This document shows positions 14,601 through 46,204 of a stretch of DNA of 64,000 bases, one piece after another; position 1 is the first letter of the stretch; the number at the start of each line of letters is the position of its first letter. The stretch is taken from positions 30,297,001 to 30,361,000 of the forward strand of contig JAYKKI010000015.1 in NCBI GenBank assembly GCA_039881145.1. Direction: 5' to 3'. The notes below the pieces were generated by a model. That model saw only the letters and a program-made list of their open reading frames with translations. It did no database searches and was not told the origin of the DNA. Both the position numbers and the translations under genes were made by a program. This DNA comes from Druceiella hillmani. Lineage: Eukaryota > Arthropoda > Insecta > Lepidoptera > Hepialidae.

Positions 14601-15474
14601 TTTTCAGGTTTGTTTCCGAAGTCTCTGCCTTATAAATCTTTCAACAGAGTAACAAACCCGCATGAAACTGACATTGCAGGTAGGTTTATATAAAGTCATA
14701 TGTACCAAGTATAATGCCAAATTCTATTAGAAATGAGAGATATGCCTAGTTAAAACTAATTTCAAAATAATTTTTTTTCCAGGATTAAAGTTCTTAGGAA
14801 ACTCAGGAGAACCATCTAAAGATATTTTAAGATACAGTAACATAGACGACAGTTTGAAAGCCATGGAACTAACCTTACAATGGGGCCACCAAGCCCCTAC
14901 TGCACCAGACACATTACCCGCATTTCCATGCATCGATTCCGATCCATTCATTATAGCTGAATACCCTGCCGTTTACTTCATGGGTAATGCAAAATTATAT
15001 GCTACAAGTTTATACAAAGGTAAATTTTATCAATATTTTTATTTTAAATAAGATAGGTTTTACACACATTTGTAATCAATATCAATTATCACACATAGCT
15101 TGTAGTATTGCCCAACTTATTTGTCTCAGTTTCTGAAATAAAAAAATATATTTTCAATATCATTATCCATTTAATATTAAAATCTATTGAAAGTTTTGTA
15201 ACTCTGGAAATATGATTTGATATGTACACTTGTATGTTGACAATATTATGAGAGTGTCTTAGAATACTGAATTTGACTCTATATTAAAAGAAAGCCCTGT
15301 CAGAGTTTTGTGGTAACTTTGTATTCTAAATATCTAACATTGGATTAAAAATTGCTTCCAGGTATTGGTGGACACAATGTAAGAGTTATTTGCGTTCCAG
15401 CCTTTTTCAACAGTCACACAGTAGCAATAGTCAACTTGCGCACTTTAGAGTGTGCTCCGTTATCTTTTTCATAA
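8637..15474 (+). CDS. POLD2: DNA polymerase delta subunit 2 (small subunit, p50)
   Basis: Accessory B-subunit of replicative DNA polymerase delta: an OB fold plus an inactive calcineurin-like phosphoesterase domain that joins the catalytic subunit to the other accessory subunits in the nucleus. Eight exons: 8637-8989, 9113-9234, 9312-9402, 12177-12328, 12615-12788, 14608-14679, 14783-15019 and 15362-15474. All are GT-AG and all phases close, giving 437 aa. Diagnostic stretches: FSKQYAHIYSARL, KCVIIGTLFK, LVLEDDLQRIKLFG, YVVIMSGL, PLDLMPGSMDPSDIMLPQKP, RVTNPHETDIAGLKFLGNSG, HQAPTAPDTLPAFP and VYFMGNAKLYAT, ending ECAPLSFS. The family usually runs on with a short acidic tail after ISFS; this protein stops there. 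The start is the first ATG of an open frame and gives an N-terminus of typical length. It converges on ENOX downstream. Confidence 0.96.
9403..12176. other. POLD2 intron 3, no further feature
   Basis: 2.8-kb AT-rich intron. I see no ORF, RNA gene or clear transposon end in it. Confidence 0.6.
12928..12959. repeat. 14-bp perfect inverted repeat, 4-nt loop
   Basis: AGCAACGGTCAATT at 12928-12941 and its exact reverse complement at 12946-12959 flank the loop AGAC, inside the POLD2 intron 12789-14607. The rest of that intron shows nothing I can name. Confidence 0.85.
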
Positions 15475-15536
15475 TATTGTTAAGTATAATAATTGAAAAT
15501 ATTTTGTTAAAAAATGTATTGTCTTTATAAATATCA

Positions 15537-15542
15537 AATAAA
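15537..15542 (+). terminator. POLD2 polyadenylation signal AATAAA
   Basis: First AATAAA after the POLD2 stop codon, 63 bp downstream. It ends just before the last base of the ENOX stop codon on the other strand (15544-15546). Confidence 0.7.
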
Positions 15543-15543
15543 A

Positions 15544-35046
<19,503 letters not shown>

Positions 35047-35221
35047 GCGTTGATTCCTATTACTTAGAACATATAAGATCAATTATCTCACTATAAGACT
35101 GTTTATCCTTTATCGTCATTTAAGGATAGAGTTTATAATAAATAACCACTTTATCAATACAAAGCACCTTATTAGATCATCTGTGACTTTAGTATATTAT
35201 CTATGATCTGTGACACAACTT
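35047..35221. promoter_or_regulatory. ENOX 5' flank squeezed against a LINE end
   Basis: Only 175 bp separates the ENOX start codon from the 3' end of the upstream I-type LINE. The 5' UTR and core promoter of ENOX must lie in this stretch, within the LINE, or beyond it with a non-coding first exon. I see no clear TATA box or initiator. Confidence 0.35.
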
Positions 35222-38200
35222 TATCTTTATCTTTATTTATATAGCGTTCGTTCTTCCAGAGAGAACCTTTGCCAATGTCAATTGTGGAAAAAAAGACTAT
35301 GCAACATTAATGCAACAACTATTTCGGATATTTGTCATTGTTGCTTGTTAACAAAAGAATAAACTATACAATCAAAACAAAAACTAAATAAGAAGTTGGC
35401 TACAAGTAAATAAAAAGAAGAAAATGGCATTATAATATACAGAGAGTACAAAATAAGTATATACAAATAAACAAATATAAAAAAAAATTAAACATTAATA
35501 GAAATATAACAAATTCTATATTTTGATGTCGTTCTTTCTTAAGAACTGAATGATTAATCCTAAAATGGGTTTGTTGGCAATAAATAAAAGTGATCTTATG
35601 TTGATGGGCAATTGAATTTTATATTTTAATAATTTGGAAATAAACGAAGGAAATCTATTATTCAATGGACATGAAAAAATGAGATGATTTAAATCCCCTT
35701 CTCCAAACCCACAATCGCAAATTGGAAACTCTCTGACACGCACTCTAGCCAAATGAGTAGGAATAGAACAATGACCCAAACGCATGCGAGATACCACAGA
35801 GGATTCCTTTCGAGAGAAAGTAAATGTTGAGAACCAAGGTTTTGTGGGTATAAAAGGTTGGATCTAGAAATATCCCGCATCCGTAATCTGGGACAATCTT
35901 TGCCACACCCTCTGTCAGTCAGATGTCATCCAGAAACGAGTCATGGGAAGGAGATCCTCAATGAAATTAATAGTGAAACATGGATCCCCGCTCACGGCGG
36001 CAAACCGAGCTTTTGCGTCGACTATTTCATTACCTACTATGCCACAGTGACTAGGGATCCATGCAAGAACGACGTCGGATCCCGATCTCTCCAAATCAAG
36101 CGTAAGTTGCTTGATCCGAAGAATCATGAAACCACAGTTTGAAGAAAATCGATTAGCGAGAAGGGACTGTAAGCAACTTAAGGAGTCAGAGAAGATAAGG
36201 AGCCTGCGAATATTTTTGAGTAGAGCATAATTCAAGGCCTCCACAATAACATGGCATTCCCCGGAGAATACCGAACACTCCTTAGGAAGGCGAAAATAAG
36301 CTGAATGAACGGTGGGTGCAGGCACCACAGCGCTTTTGGAAGGGGATAATCCAAACCATGAGAGTTACCCTTTTTTTAAATTAACAAGGGATGCGTTCAA
36401 AGCATTTTCGGCAACCATTATTGACTTACCAGAAGAATATAAAAGCAGATCGTCAGCGTATTGCAAAACACGACAGAAGGGTTTTACTTTTGAGTGGATC
36501 ATGTAGGAGTAAATATTGAAAAGTAAGGGAATTTAAACAGAGCCTTGGGGAAGAGCCCTCCATATAGTTCTTGTTAAGGGAGGAGATACGGGGGATCTAA
36601 GAATAATAGATCTTTCTAAAAGAAAATTGAGGAGGAAATTTCCCAAGATCATGAAGAATTTTTTTGAGGATTGGAAGGTTTACGTTACCGTAGGCTGAAG
36701 AAAGATCTAAAAAAGCAGCAACAAGGAACTCTTGTCGAGAGAAGGCAAGTCTAATGTCAGTGGTTACGACACTGAGATTGTCCATCGTACTTTTAGCTAT
36801 TCTGAAGCCAAATTGGTTGTTTGTGAAAATGGAATGGTGTTCTGTAAATAATTCCAAACGATTCTTAATTTGATGTTCTTCTTAATTAATCTTTGCTAAA
36901 ACAGGCGAAAGGCCTATGGGTCTGTAGAAAGAACCTATATTGGGATCTTTATGAGGTTTGAGAATAGGAATTATTATTTGATTTTTCCATGACTTTGGAA
37001 TATAATCTGATTTGAACATATAGTTAATGAGGGATAGAAGATACCAACGGGTAGATAGTAAAGTATTTTTCACCATTGAATATGGCATTCCGTCAATACC
37101 AGGGGAAGAATCCTTAAAATGATGAGCGTTAGTAAAGTTATATCTGAAAAGTCATTCATCTAAATTTGAGACAGACGGGAGAGCAAGCATATTTAAAAAT
37201 TGATCTACCTAATTCCCGTGTACGGTTTTGGGAAGATCAGGCTAACAAACAGATCGAAAGCGTTTTATATTAGACCAAACGACACGAGGGGGAGTAAAAG
37301 GACAGAGGGAGTGACAGAATTTCTTCCAGCCTTCCCTCTTTTTTTTAAGGAGAATTCGTTTAGTCTGTGCTTGGGTCTTGCGAAACAAGCGGAAGTTTGC
37401 TTCCGATATATTAGATTTATATATCGCTTCAGCCTTTTTGCAGGCTTTAACCGCTGCGGAACAGTCTCCATCCCACTAGGGGAGAAAATCTGTAGATGTG
37501 GTTAAATCTCTTAAGTGGGATAAAGTTCCGAGCGGGTAGGTCTATAGACCTTACAAATTAGTCATATCAAGAGTCAATGCTATCCAGGTCCACTGGAGGG
37601 AATCCACTTCGATACTGAGGAAAGTGCGGAATTTCACCCATCTGCCCTATGTAGGTTGTATTTTTGAAGAGGGGGAATTTTTTCAATATTTAAATTTAAA
37701 CGAGGAAAGAAATCAAAATGGGCAAATGGTCGCTTCAAAATGACTCAGATAGAATATTCCAGGAAACTAAGGATAACAAAGATGAGGAACAAAGAGAGAT
37801 ATCTATTGAGCTCGGGTTCTGAAATGGGACAGGAACTCGTGTTGGAGAACCATCACTCAGTAAACACAGGCCAAAATCGTCCTGGAGTTCCACCAAGGAG
37901 ACCCCAAGAGGGTTGCTTCGGGTGGAACCCCAAGAGGGGTGATGAGCATTAAAATCTCCCAGAATAATAGATGGTCCAGGAATTGAAGTTAAAATGCTAC
38001 GGGACATGTTGGAAGGTGGACATGCATAGAGAGGATATCTTTAACTTTTGCAGCAACAACATTGAATTGACAACTGCGGGAGCCAAGAGAAATCTGGGAG
38101 AAGGGAAGGGATTTGTCAAGTAATAGGGCGGATCCGCCCTTGCCATTCGCTCTATCACCCCGGAGATAGCCTTATTTTAAAATGGAGTCCAGGCTTCAGC

Positions 38201-39850
38201 CAAGCCTTCGAGATGGCAGCTACGGATGAAGAATAATTGACAAGGAAGTGACGAAGATCTGCTTTGTTGAAAATAACACTGCGACTATTCCATTGCAAGA
38301 CCCTCGCCACTATTGGCGGAACCATTAGAAATAAGGAATTCAAGGGAAGTAAGAATAGAGGAGGAAAACGTTGGACGGTATTTGATTGGGGGAACTCAGA
38401 ACTTTAACCAAGGTGGTCAAAAGAAATTGAATAATACTCGTAGAAGTAGGAGTATTTGCTGAAAGTTGTTGACTAAGGCCGAAACCATTTTCAGGCTGAG
38501 GAATTCGGAAGTCTGCCCAGGCTTGTTCTAGAGCCGAGCGGTCATAGCCCTGATATTGTCGAAGAGTGGGATCGGGGTTTCAGAGTAACAATTGTTTTGT
38601 GAAAAGAATTGTTAGGACGTGACAGAGAGAACAAATTTTAGGAAGAAGTTGGAGAAGGTAGAATTAGGGGGGGATGAGCTGCAACTGAGGCGTATGATTT
38701 TCTAGCAGAAAGGACCATTTTGGACGCTTCTGCATAGGAAATGTCACTTTCAGACATTTCAAATTTAATCTTTTTTTGCCTTTCGAATACATCAGTAGAA
38801 TCATGATTTCCACTGCAAAAGATACATTTTGCTTTGTCAAGAGGAATAGGACAGTTTCTTCCAACGTGACCTTCACCACATCGTAAACAATGCTAGGAAG
38901 ACCGGCATTTGACAGCAACATGTCCAAAACATGCAACATTTGAAGCACTTTATTGTAGGGAATTCATATTTTGAAACTTTTTTTGGAAGCGATGAGTAAG
39001 CCATATATATATGCGTTGGGGACGGACTTGGCTATTAAAAGTAATGACTGTCGTCTCAGATGGGAAATATTTGGGTTGGCCGTCGATTTTTTTTAAAATT
39101 TAAACGGCCAACTTTAATAACCTTACCACACCCTTCTGGGACTTCTATGTTGTGTAAAACCTCTTCGTCAGACCAATCGACTGGAACATTGCGAACAATG
39201 CCCATACGACCTCGTTAAAGGAGGGGATGAACAATTCAATCTGCCCCGTGAAGGCAGAGTGGTTCACGAAGCGGTTGGCAGCATCTGCAGATGAAATTTC
39301 CACCGAAATCCTGTTCCTGCCAATTTGTTTCACTCCATCTCGAATTATGCCATCGACATGATAATTTTTTAAAACGGAACCAAATTTAATAGCATGAAAT
39401 AAGAATCCGGAATTAGGCTGGGGTTCTTTTCTTTGGACGTGCACAATAAATGGACCGACGTCGCCAAAGACGTATAAACGACCCTCAAAAGAATTCGGAG
39501 GGTGGGTGGTAGGAGATGAGGTCGGGGGTGAAAGAAGTAATTTAGAATTTACTTGTGAAAAAGGAGTGCGAGGGATCTTGCGAGGGATTGTATCCTCTGT
39601 TTCGGTACAGGAAAAATCAGAAGAATGGAATAAAGGAATATTTTTAAACTTATTTTTTTACAGTTTGTTCTTTTACAATTTTTGGGTTTTCGTTTTAATT
39701 CTTGTTGAAAGTCCATAACATTATTGTGGTTTAGGAGAAATATCTAAATCCATTTTCACAAAGCTGCCACATATTTAATTTCACAAAAATTAATAATACA
39801 AAAGAAGGAACTTACCGAACAGAACACTGATTATAACAATAGATGGAAAA
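35222..39850 (-). mobile_element. I-clade non-LTR retrotransposon, copy A (decayed, near full length)
   Basis: Minus strand. ORF1 begins at the ATG at 39753 (MDLDISPKPQ, then a stop). It holds a gag-like domain (KEPQPNSGFLFHAIKFGSVL) and a CCHC zinc-knuckle region (CFKC, CLRCGEGHVG) to about 38640. ORF2 follows: AP endonuclease with GDFNAHHPSWGS (37735-38007), RT with RPIGLSPVLAK, AFLDLSSAYGNVN and catalytic QYADDLLLYSSG (near 36450), then RNase H with LLIFSDSLSCLQSL and LAWIPSHCGIVGNE (35915-36328), and a C-terminal HLIFSCPLNN (35516-35797). The 3' end is GAACGAACGC then an ATAAAGATAAAG tail. Many stops and frameshifts, plus a deletion between RT and RNase H. Dead copy; same family as 49560-54880. 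Confidence 0.88.
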
Positions 39851-40579
39851 TAGCTACGGTCAAAAATTAAATGAAAATAGAAATAAAATATAAATAGCAC
39901 AAATAATAAATAACTTATCGCAACAAAATTGAGTAAATACTACGAAAATAATAATGAAATAATCGGGCTGTGAAAAACCTTTCCGCTTCGTTTAACGGTT
40001 TCTATGGCAATCCCTGTGACACATCTGTGATCACAATCATAACATAGATAATAAACTAAAGATCGTATACTAAATCTATGATAATAGAAAAAATGAAGAT
40101 CTATTGCTATTAAATACCTGTATTTTTAGTCTGTGCCTATATTTTTATCTATGCACTACTCTTTTATTTTATGGCAATCACTCATTCTGTGCTTGTCCGA
40201 ACGTTTCGTCTACAGACAGGTAAGAATTGTTTATGGTCAAAATAGGGGTGAATTGTAACATATTTTTGTGACCAAAAAATATAATTAGTTGTCAGTATGC
40301 GATAGCTGCTACTTGAAATTAATTATTTGCGTTACTATTTATTTGAAACTATGAATGATCAACGCCATATAATCAAAGATAAAGAGACTATGAATTGGCA
40401 ACGTCGATATCATCGTTTCAATGATAACATCTTTTGAATGTTGGTATCGTTACGTTCATATGTTTTAGCACACCATAATGTAATATGCATATAAAACTTA
40501 TGGATTTTTTGCTATATATTGATCACGTATTTATTTAAGAGTATAGGTAAAATTAGATAATGGATTATTGTTGTAAAAA
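39851..40579. other. AT-rich spacer, nothing identified
   Basis: Between LINE copy A and the next LINE scrap. I find no gene, RNA or transposon end here. Confidence 0.5.
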
Positions 40580-40870
40580 ATAAAATAAAACATGAGTCAC
40601 GTTTTGTTCCATTGTAGTGAGTACGATGATGCGCGTATAGTTTTGTTAGAGAGCATACGTCTTAACAATAGAGTAGAATCACGCGGAGGCTTAGAACGTG
40701 GCAACTTTAGTCACCGATACTTGGTTGAGAATGGACTGTGTTTTGAGTACTTTAGAGCTTTCGCAAACTACGTTTTTGAAAAGATGGAAATGCTAAATGA
40801 TTCATTGGGAAGGAACAGTCTTTAACGCCGTTGGATGGAAGCGCTGAGATTTCAGATACGAGAAATTATT
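40580..40870 (+). mobile_element. C-terminal scrap of another LINE ORF2
   Basis: Plus-strand 77-codon ORF starting MSHVLFHCSEYDDARIVLL. The H-x-L-x-x-C-x-x-Y pattern matches the zinc-binding tail that follows the RT in R1/Jockey/I-type LINEs. No upstream RT is attached. Clade not resolved. Confidence 0.5.
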
Positions 40871-42369
40871 AGGAGATCTTCGAAGACCCCCTCTTTTGTA
40901 TGAGGTAGGACGGTACGAGTACTAGGAGGGGCTTTGAGACAACCCGGGTGGAAATTACAGGAATAGTGAACACTTCATTAATGCAAAACCTATCAGAATC
41001 CGGCTTCATTATGTGGCCCCCATATGAAGCCAGGTATAACTTGATGATTGAACGTGTGCCAAACTTTCATCGAATATTTGTATATAAGACAGAATAGCTA
41101 CTTTTCCTTTATATTTCCTACCTCTTTATTCAGGTTTAATCAAAAAGTTTAAAGTTTGTTAAACTGTTATTTTTTTAACATTACGAATAAGTTATCTGTA
41201 ATGTATCAATAAATATGAATATGTGTAAATAAATAATAGACCGTAAGTAAAACAACCAGTTCAGTTCAGCTCGAGGAAAAGGTTCAGTTCAACAGTTTGA
41301 TACTGTCTAACTTTGTAAACACTTATTATTAAATATTAAATAAAGGATTTGTCTTATATACAAAGCGGAGTATTCATTTGTAATCGACCCAGCGAACTCT
41401 CTGCAGATTTAATAATCAACAGCGACAGATCTGTTGAATATCGAAAAAAAATCCAATCCAGCACCGATAAGAGCATGACTCTAATTGTTACCTGTCTTCT
41501 CGAACAACTTTCTTTAAAACGCAAAGCACTCGCTAATAGGTTTGGAGCACTAAACCATGATGGTAACAGCTAAACTGTCGTTAGTTGATTTTTTGCTGTA
41601 CCTCGATTTTTAAGTTCGACTTGATTTTTGTAGGTTTCTTCTTTAATGTTCCCATGTTATATGAGCAAAAAAAATCGAAACTCTATTTCTTCCTTTTTTA
41701 GGAACTCATTATCCAAAATACGACCACACAGAAACAATGTTCCTATTTTCGGAAAATATTTTTTATAAAGTTTGGAAAATTTAGATATTTTAAGAGCATC
41801 TTGTATCGACAATAGTGTGAATTTAACTTGGGTTATTTGTCAAAGAAACTCGTGATACTTCTTTTTTTTTAGAAGAGAGTCGTTTTTTCAATGAGTCCAA
41901 CATAGGAGCTGTACCGTTAATTTCTTTAATTTTATTTATTCAATACCTTATAAACCACAATAAGACCAGGGCATGCGCAGGATATGCCCAAAGTGCAGAA
42001 GCGGTACCTCGATAAATCTGCACTGTTACCATAGTTAAATTTCTGAACAATGGTAAGTAGTACAACTTGTCACAACTGGGTCTCACTTTTTCTAGATATT
42101 TCACTACTTATCCCTTTCATTTACATGGCGCGCAACAATATTTAAACTCACAGACAGTCGTCTCTACGCCAAAACTTATAGTAATCTCTACTGTCAGATA
42201 ATATCCAAGAAACAATTGAAAACGATTTGTCGTCCTTGCTCTGGCCATCTTATCGTATCCCCTGGATTCAGGTTTTTTGCAAACACTTATACACAAGATG
42301 ACCCACCCTCGTTTCCTTAGCTGGTTTAATGTTGACATATTAAACTTTCAAACTAAGCTTGTTTCGGTC

Positions 42370-42396
42370 AACTTTTCTATACGTGATAGAAAAGTT
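42370..42396. repeat. 11-bp inverted repeat, 5-nt loop
   Basis: AACTTTTCTAT at 42370-42380 and its exact reverse complement at 42386-42396. Confidence 0.7.
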
Positions 42397-43400
42397 CTCT
42401 AGCCTAAATGGTATTTTTCTTCTTCTCTCAATTTCTTATTAAGTTCTCTTTGCGACTTACTGGAAGATTTATTCGCCTTATTTAGTCTCTTTCTTTAATT
42501 TTTTATTCGTCACGTCGTCGTAAATTACCTTTTGTTAATTGTGTCTTTTAGTGTTGTTAACTAGGCGAAAGTTTTATTTTTTCGTAATACTATATTTTCT
42601 TTTTTATTTTTAATAGCGCCATTTTCCTCTAAAATTCTAAGAAAATTGCTTTCCTCTATGGTTTAAATCAAATTAAGTGACACACTGTTACTCTTACTAT
42701 ATTAAGTACTTTTCTGCCGCCACTTGCTTACTATTTTCCGGGCATGACAAAATTTCCACAAGAATTGGTTTCGCGTTATCCTCATTTTAAATTTGCAAAC
42801 ATCTATACTCAGGGAATAGAATTAGATAAGTATTTAAAGAACCTTCACTTGGAGAGTGAATTTGATGAATTTGTGATTTTTTGGGCTCTTTTATTACATT
42901 TTTGCCAACGTGGATAACTCCTCGATGGTAATTTCATCCTCACTATTTTTTGAATAGCTCTCTAAATGCTGGACGTGTTACGTGTACCTATCTATATTAT
43001 TGTTATTCCTACCTGTGAACAATAAATGCAATACCACAAACTGCTGTGTATAACTGGTGTAATGCTCAGAATTTAAACGCATTCTCCGAAAATCTATGAT
43101 GACAGAGATCTAGCCAAAAATCTATACATATCATCGTTTATATCATAATTGAAAAAGATAAGATTCGTGTTTTGAAACTGATTACTGCTAATTGGCTGTT
43201 TATCTTAAATCCGCTTAGTGCGTAGAATGTGTTTATTTATTCGCTATTCAATTGGTATGAAAAGTTAATGCGGTAAGTTTGCCAATTCGCGGTATTATAA
43301 TATAAGCGACATATTGTTACTATAATGAAATAATTACCATTCACATAATTGCCTTCTTAGTTGCTTCATTTTTAACCTCAAGAATGCATATGTCTAAGTA

Positions 43401-43464
43401 AAAGATCGATGCAAGATCCATATTTAGTATATGAATACTAAATATGGATCTTGCATCGATCTTT
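43401..43464. repeat. Perfect 30-bp inverted repeat, 4-nt loop
   Basis: Arm 43401-43430 (AAAGATCGATGCAAGATCC...) is the exact reverse complement of 43435-43464; the loop is ATGA. It lies inside the transposon island with no recognisable flanking element. Confidence 0.92.
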
Positions 43465-44956
43465 CTGCTGATTTAGATAAAAACGATTGATCGTTTACAC
43501 CGATCCCTCAGTCATATTGAGCTTTCCAACCAAAGGTCGTTTTCCACTAGTCACTACGTCACAACGAGCTATGATCCAGTCAGGATTATAATACGTAGTT
43601 TATATAAATTTACATGCGAGACAATAGTTTTCGGTTTTTCACCTCAAAAAATTGATCATTGTAGGATTAATATGAAATTGAACTCAGATCGTTTCACTTC
43701 ACACTGTATTATAAATGCGGTTAGTTTCTTTTCTAAGAACATAATTGCAGTATTGAAAGCGATGTTGACTATTTTATAATTATAACTAATTATAACAGTA
43801 ACACAATATTTTGTATTTAGTTTTATATTTTCATTAGTATTTAATTAAGAAATGGGATATAATATTTATGATTAATAAATATTTTTCATCTGTACATTGC
43901 TATTTTCATTGCGTCAGAAATCTTTACATTAAATTAAAACAAATATACCTTTTTCAAACTAACTTTATTACTGTTTTTCATAGAAATAAATACATGTTCT
44001 GCATAGTTAAAGTTTATTTCATTTGCTTTCCAATGATAAAATAAGTAAGTTCTTATAGAAATAACAATATTTCACTTACTCTAGAAATGAAAGTAAGGCG
44101 GTAAAATTGTCCATTTTCGAATAAAATCGGTTTTTTAAATATCTCACTTTGTATTATCTTTTTTATTAACTATATGGTTAGAGAATCTATGATTACGGTG
44201 TAATTGTTATATTATAGAAATATTCTAATATTTTTTGGGACCTTTTAATATTATAGTCGGTATAGGCTGATAGGCTGTTAACTATATTATTTAAAATATA
44301 ATTTTTTATGACCTGTGCCATTCTATATTTGTACGCTGAATACATAATCTAGATCATTAGGTATATTTATTATAATGTATTAATGATTGCTAAATAATAA
44401 AAGTCCAGTAATTTATTTGAAAAATGAACATAAAACTGTATCGTAAAGAAATTGAGAGAGATGGAGAAATTGAGAGAGATCACAACCAACTTAATTATTC
44501 CAATTATATATATGTTGCTTAACCGTTTTAATGCCATGGTTTTTTACTCATATATACTTAAAAATGCCAAAGAAATCTTTTTTTTATGTCATTTACCCTT
44601 GTCTCGAAAAAAACTGTATCTCTTCCAAAAATTATCTAATTTGAATAATTTTTTCGGTGTTTTCTTAATAAAAACTTGTACAAGCATAATAAAATACAAA
44701 GAAAATTATGGAAATATATATTTTGAACAAAAATTATAACAAAAACTGAAATCAAGGTTACGTCGTATTTTTGCAGTCCGGTACATCCTCCGTATCAGCA
44801 AAATAATTGTTATCGTCACTATTATCACCATCATTCAAAATTTGCATTACGCCAAATTGTGAGCGCACGACAATTTTACTCCCACTATCACTTTCTTCAC
44901 AACTTGAAAAACTATCATTTTCACTCAAATTATTTTCGTATTTCGACATTATGGGT

Positions 44957-45785
44957 AAACACAAAGAGACAATACCTAAGATACGGTACTGGTTATTCAG
45001 AATACTTAAACTTTCAACAACTAAAAAGCCAATCATCCTATGAAGTGATTGAACAGCTAAAAATTATTCTCGGTACCATGCATACCAAAAGAGTTGGAAA
45101 CAGACAACGACGCGCAATACATATCCAAAGAATTCAAAAACTTTAAAAAGGAATGGCGTTTTAACCATCCACGTTCAGTCCACATCATCATCGAAGCAAT
45201 GGCCTCGCTGCGAAATCAGTTCAAATCGCAAAAAACCAACTAAAGAAATGCACTATCGACAAGTCCGATGTCAAACTTGCTCTCTTAAATTGGAGAAAGA
45301 CATTAAGAAGACAATTAAGGCTCTCCAAATCAACGCGTTTTTAGCTGAATCACCAGACCACCGATACCTACAGCTGACAGTGGTTTAAAACCGAAGATAG
45401 GTCTAGGAGTAATATATGAAATTGAATGTTTGTGAAAGAAGCAAGCTAATTGTAGTAATATACATACTTAACAACCAGTTAATTTTGAACAACCAGTTAA
45501 AATGACAAAGTCAGACATAACGTTTCTCACTGTCAATGGGAAGAGGCAAGGGTGATAGAAAAGCCTGAAAGTCTGACAAGATATTTAATCATTGAAACAG
45601 ATCAAGGTCAAGTTTTAAGAAGAAGCTTTAATCATCAGCATAAGATGCAAGCAGACTTAATTGACATCAATAGATTCGTCGCTCCTGAAATCAAATATAC
45701 TGTTAAACCAGCAGAAGTACAGGTTCAAACACAACTACAATCGCCTGCTGCTCATAAGTCACTTGCCGAATCCGTATCTACATAA
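44957..45785 (+). mobile_element. Ty3/Gypsy integrase fragment
   Basis: Plus-strand reading with several frameshifts. It begins with FQQLKSQSSYEVIEQLKII, then IPKELETDNDAQYISKEFKN (integrase core, TDN-x-x-x-Y), FKKEWRFNHPRSSP and SNGLA-like text, and later the C-terminal RVIEKPESLTRYLI and DQGQVLRRSFNH (the usual Gypsy integrase tail). RT and gag are not upstream of it on this strand. It is followed by a polypurine tract and an LTR start. Internal 27-bp direct duplications (GAACACTTCAAA...CCTACTCG, near 45808 and 45876) lie after the stop. Confidence 0.8.
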
Positions 45786-46002
45786 CAAAAGCCATCACAA
45801 GAAGAGGAACACTTCAAAATGTTGTCCTACTCGTTCTGTCCTGTCCTACTAAGTTCAGTCGCCACATGACTACAGGAACACTTCAAAGTCCTATCCTACT
45901 CGACAAAAAGACTATTCGCAGTAGTCAAATATTGGTTAACAAGCAACCCAACGATTATAACAGTTTGAAAGAGTCATAAAACCGATAAGTAGACGTGATT
46001 TG

Positions 46003-46062
46003 TAAGATTCATTATATCATTTGAGTATACAAATTTATACTCAAATGATATAATGAATCTTA
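46003..46062. repeat. Perfect 27-bp inverted repeat, 6-nt loop
   Basis: Arm 46003-46029 (TAAGATTCATTATATC...) is the exact reverse complement of 46036-46062. It sits between the Gypsy integrase fragment and its polypurine tract. Confidence 0.92.
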
Positions 46063-46101
46063 TGTCTGTTATGTAGAAACGAATGTTTTCATTTTATTCA
46101 T

Positions 46102-46204
46102 AAAGGAAGGGAAATGTGACGTATGGACCTAGTCTGCTACCTAGCGATAAAACATTACAGTAAAATACATTGCTCACAGAGAGATCAGCCGCTGACTAGT
46201 TTTA
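46102..46204 (+). mobile_element. Gypsy polypurine tract and truncated 3' LTR
   Basis: Polypurine tract AAAGGAAGGGAAA (46102-46114) directly before TGTGACGTATGGACC at 46115. That LTR start resembles, for about 55 bp, the reversed LTR at 48969-49110 (TGTGACGTATGACCC; later CACCT/TACCT, AACATTA). The LTR breaks off around 46200, where the minus-strand pol piece begins. Confidence 0.65.

Larger units (their letters stand above)
40871..44950. other. Repeat-derived spacer with no supported gene
   Basis: Four kilobases inside the transposon island. Short ORFs at 41349-41573 (plus) and 42117-42338 (minus), and a 57-codon ORF at 42744-42917 (plus; MTKFPQELVSRYPHFKFANI), have no recognised domain. 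An acidic 63-residue reading at 44758-44949 (minus; begins MSKYENNLSENDSFSSC) is also unidentified. Two hairpins are listed separately. The rest is AT-rich without clear features. Confidence 0.4.
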
